Source of the DNA: Alphaproteobacteria bacterium
Lineage (GTDB): Bacteria; Pseudomonadota; Alphaproteobacteria; Rs-D84
Length of the DNA stretch: 35,688 bases
Reading direction: 5' to 3'
NCBI GenBank assembly: GCA_017427715.1
Contig: JAFRSF010000021.1
Location: 1-35,688 of the forward strand
Positions 35,201 to 35,688 of this stretch are shown one piece after another. Every line of letters begins with the position of its first letter. The first letter of the stretch is position 1. Made by a program: the position numbers and the translations under genes. Under the pieces are notes generated by a model. The model saw only the letters and a program-made list of their open reading frames with translations. It was not told the origin of the DNA and ran no database searches.

Positions 35201-35688
35201 GGATATGGTTTTGATGGCTGGTGTACAAATGCCTCTTGTGCTGATGAAACAATAGATGACGTAGTTGTTCATAATGTTACATATAGTGATGGTGAAGAGG
35301 TATCTAATTTAACAGATGAAAAAGACGGAACTGTTGAATTGTTTGCAAAATGGACATCGAATGTTTACAACGTTGTGTACAAGACAATTAAGGTTGATGG
35401 TGAATGGACTGAGGATAATACATTAACACCAAACACATATACGGTTGAATCGAATGCGGAACAAAGAACCCTGCCCGCTGATTTAAGCAGAGTTGGCTAT
35501 GATTTTGATGGTTGGTGTGATGGCACGGAAACCTGTGAAACGATGGTGACAAAGATTGCATATGATTCAATTGGTGATAAAACGTTCTATGCACAATGGA
35601 CGGCCACACCGTACACAATTACATATGACACAAACGGTGGAACGTGTGCTGATAATGCGTGTGACGATGCAACGTATACAATTGAATC
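29282..35688 (+). CDS. Giant secreted Cys-rich B-repeat protein, 3' end outside window
   Basis: ATG 29282 opens a frame that stays open to the right edge, at least 2135 codons; I read it through without a stop. The ribosome-binding site is weak (ACGGAC). The signal peptide is MYKKLIGFLTVLFLAFTINA. Residues 25-1300 are Cys-rich, with many GCC2/GCC3-like units (CAPCEDGYWCPGG, CELCPEGYFCPG, CAVCPAGYYCTGG, CEAGKYCPGGG) separated by unique stretches. From about 1300 onward there are ten InlB B-repeats: YTITYDTNGG-type starts, GYxFxGW middles, TFYAKW or TFYAQW ends. Several share nearly identical DNA: 330 bp recur at 1116-bp spacing and a 99-bp block occurs three times. The layout resembles the 17901-23783 protein. 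Expected outside the inner membrane; role unknown. Confidence 0.92.
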   Translation, partial: MYKKLIGFLTVLFLAFTINAGADDALYEVGHTYAGACVVDVLGSLGLNSENPVVMTPIYQKNCTIGYYNDTLDSCALVSQRCAQGFYLNLSTGTPQCAPCEDGYWCPGGLLTVESVNTGEYLCNGVENVADGGKKDNRWEDNKCYSYDNQVLEDITTEQDCVSYTTVGRCKCPNGLKTGANANAGQWAASITDCKYYVLDPGQKLARSGNSTDGYTYSVETCDENHYCEGSQDGKYRFGPENYATSIKPCPSKYQTTDNTSEPYLQGSAEPGSFRCAYSCPAGYAMHVMNNGWKNAYSTCELCPEGYFCPGDDGNAKTYFMPTVYDESTYATEVGKYQSGSYYGMEKCSDHKPGTTTVGRGAMSDDECYTLYNCAPGEYLKLVDGVASCVTCDTSNGKNYCPGGIYTVEQIGDSGFVGMYECRSQEIQDIYGEVMYAWDNEDNPSNIVPIKTNDSYVAPNACSCPDKYTWNANTRACCEPGKACCGPGFMTKTDAYTGQFMSCAVCQGNWQNPENPNYKYCTGFALQIRCTVPNNGYRSGTQCPVCVAGSQAAGTNSDGEHTYCQCTDNLMYANYDEESDKFYLNAILAEKYPEHADYLNTDLDSNLKPSGVRYWSSSNSCEYYSYYVGVRYTGIARDGSYTTYGNPYDFWGRNFVYGHVKENNQLIAQDSFNIEHVPPVTNKGYKFKNTEDNSAVRVDLSETTALFSGWCKGQPFCCPEGYKVKTTGGKSVCEYCDGSTSYSENINNDCSGSLYTAPGDTVSVSTKHKDNRTSFTYYAMMVTDATCPAGKYLVNINATTEDERCAVCPAGYYCTGGAVSYGNDGKTMCPKDTFYDKTGATKRTDCMGCNAAVKEVLATGHYTRSDNTTESITLNPSVLDWFGLSASSPYTNIADADLDLGTNSQEARTSINACGYNCNATQYSAKGTYKCNVSCEAGKYCPGGGRYSDSSSNYYSKFITWNNPKAWMFDCPSGLTSGSGAAHCYKEGCGAAKYLKYDNGVYSCVDCKNHEGCDAEGKNCSKYYACPAQTRINVWLEYYGENQHSPAQHSTNDYNLTVCSSNQIADIAPASQCTPLPNSGSYESQPVTYDVCLAANANCPAGVSGLQSCPAGSIAAPGASSVLDCKCLSDTELEEGETPQYRPNGVYDEKGASLQYDIISRKYVCVNTYLAVGDTDAYENVTDNDGSIRTADARVVSCQWVSDTSVSEELQQITGAYQQCTSKAMRICQKSDWTNDIKPASVSVENVLAEFAQNVYGQTVTYGDDGNVRQKIADVLAGMTVVSNITNIDTVGECNMYNIKYNVTSENFDGNTDPNPSLYDSDSLPIKLVNPAKTGYDFGGWCKYNSVQETGGDSCEITDVNTYVQKQNDANSVNALPVGSVGDKWIYAKWTPTSYTITYDTNGGTCADNACDNATYTIESDNITLPTDDKLSKDGYVFAGWYDNAELNGEPVTVIEQGSTGDKTFYAKWDAVDYTITYKKPDMYAVATGYWSDYAGLTPATYNINSGNVVLPVTPEERTGYTFGGWYTSCTTDGFVSDCTSGTKVESFPASDIENKTFYSKWTANTYHVTYKCLPTDENVTLTDDRIYNERYFDGLFREYSAVCPNNGYTATKWTCTYGDITEDITPDTNPAAPEDAIWTIPYDVDCVPTDATPNVYNVVYKTIKVDGEWTEDNTLTPNTYTVESNAEQRTLPADLSRVGYDFDGWCDGAETCETMVTKIADDSIGDKTFYAQWTATPYTITYDTNGGTCADNACDDATYTIESDNITLPTSEQITRENYRFDGWCLDDESNTDCQLNNIVQTETDSETGEEISILTRIVASGTTGDLNFTAQWLSMNCPVGYGHRNEEDEISDPTDLSKCYAIVDFNADGGIPVPAEIHKGYTGSSTYTLTDAEIPTISKTGYDFDGWYDDDIFVTTETEFTGDKTLDAHYTPYTYKVVFHGNGADGETAMEDQTFTYDVAQNLTDNTFEKSGYGFDGWCTNASCADETIDDVVVHNVTYSDGEEVSNLTDEKDGTVELFAKWTSNVYNVVYKTIKVDGEWTEDNTLTPNTYTVESNAEQRTLPADLSRVGYDFDGWCDGTETCETMVTKIAYDSIGDKTFYAQWTATPYTITYDTNGGTCADNACDDATYTIE
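33463..33561 (+). repeat. 99-bp direct repeat, unit 1
   Basis: GTACACAATTACATATGACA...CTTTGCCAAC recurs at 34495-34593 with a single base difference, and again from 35611 to the window edge. It encodes the first half of a B-repeat. Confidence 0.9.
34243..34572 (+). repeat. 330-bp direct repeat, first copy
   Basis: Begins GAATGTTTACAACGTTG and covers one complete B-repeat plus the start of the next. I count six differences from the second copy over 330 bases. Confidence 0.93.
35359..35688 (+). repeat. 330-bp direct repeat, second copy (reaches edge)
   Basis: Same sequence as 34243-34572 displaced by exactly 1116 bases, in frame (372 codons). The identity runs into the window edge, so the full repeat is longer. 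The six differences are at the CCT/CCC Pro codon, the GCA/ACG codon, ACA/ACG Thr and GCTG/GCAT. Confidence 0.93.

Noticed and set aside
33463..35688. Regular near-identical repeats considered as a CRISPR array
   Set aside because: They are in-frame coding duplications of B-repeats with unequal long spacing, and no cas genes are nearby.

Overview
The window looks like the chromosome of a low-GC Gram-negative bacterium, most probably an alphaproteobacterium of the host-associated or gut type. The basis is the ruvB-ybgC-tolQ-tolR-tolA order, alphaproteobacterial-looking rpsA, rplM-rpsI and tig, a type A RNase P RNA, and secreted proteins built from InlB B-repeats (Listeria-Bacteroides repeats), BspA-like repeats and Cys-rich GCC2/GCC3-like modules. 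The genus cannot be fixed from the sequence alone.

Layout. 1-491: 3' part of a small secreted protein gene whose visible 5' end is an (AC)9 microsatellite. 534-12691 runs leftward and is mostly housekeeping: acpS, two tandem adenylate-kinase-like genes, rpsA, thyA, tig, rplM-rpsI, and a probable operon of a secreted protein, an OmpR-type regulator, an EnvZ-type kinase and argS. Most of these units have a readable -35/-10 promoter and a hairpin-plus-T terminator. 12692-12857 is a divergent promoter region. 12858-16590 runs rightward as one operon: a degenerate alpha/beta hydrolase, ruvB, ybgC, tolQ, tolR and a TolA-like gene. It is closed by a terminator shared with rnpB (RNase P RNA, minus strand, about 16632-16966).

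16967-35688 is the accessory part. Three copies of a GC-richer palindromic dispersed repeat (17065-17169, 17526-17793, 23826-24220) surround a 70-residue hypothetical gene and a 1960-residue secreted Cys-rich B-repeat protein. A three-gene rightward cluster follows: an 1175-residue protein with B-repeat, BspA-like and Cys-rich parts; a 422-residue paralog of its C-terminal part; and a very large protein (at least 2135 codons) that runs off the right edge. The 422-residue gene has a G8 homopolymer inside its signal-peptide codons. With the (AC)9 tract this suggests on/off phase variation of surface or secreted proteins. A Cys-Trp-x-Lys module is shared by the left-edge protein and two of the right-hand proteins. 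The last gene carries 98%-identical 330-bp internal duplications.

Taken together, the window joins an ordinary core chromosome segment to a locus making large, modular, Cys-rich extracytoplasmic proteins. That locus shows three possible variation mechanisms: simple-sequence tracts, internal near-identical modules, and flanking dispersed repeats. No CRISPR array, tRNA, rRNA operon, transposase or phage gene was seen.
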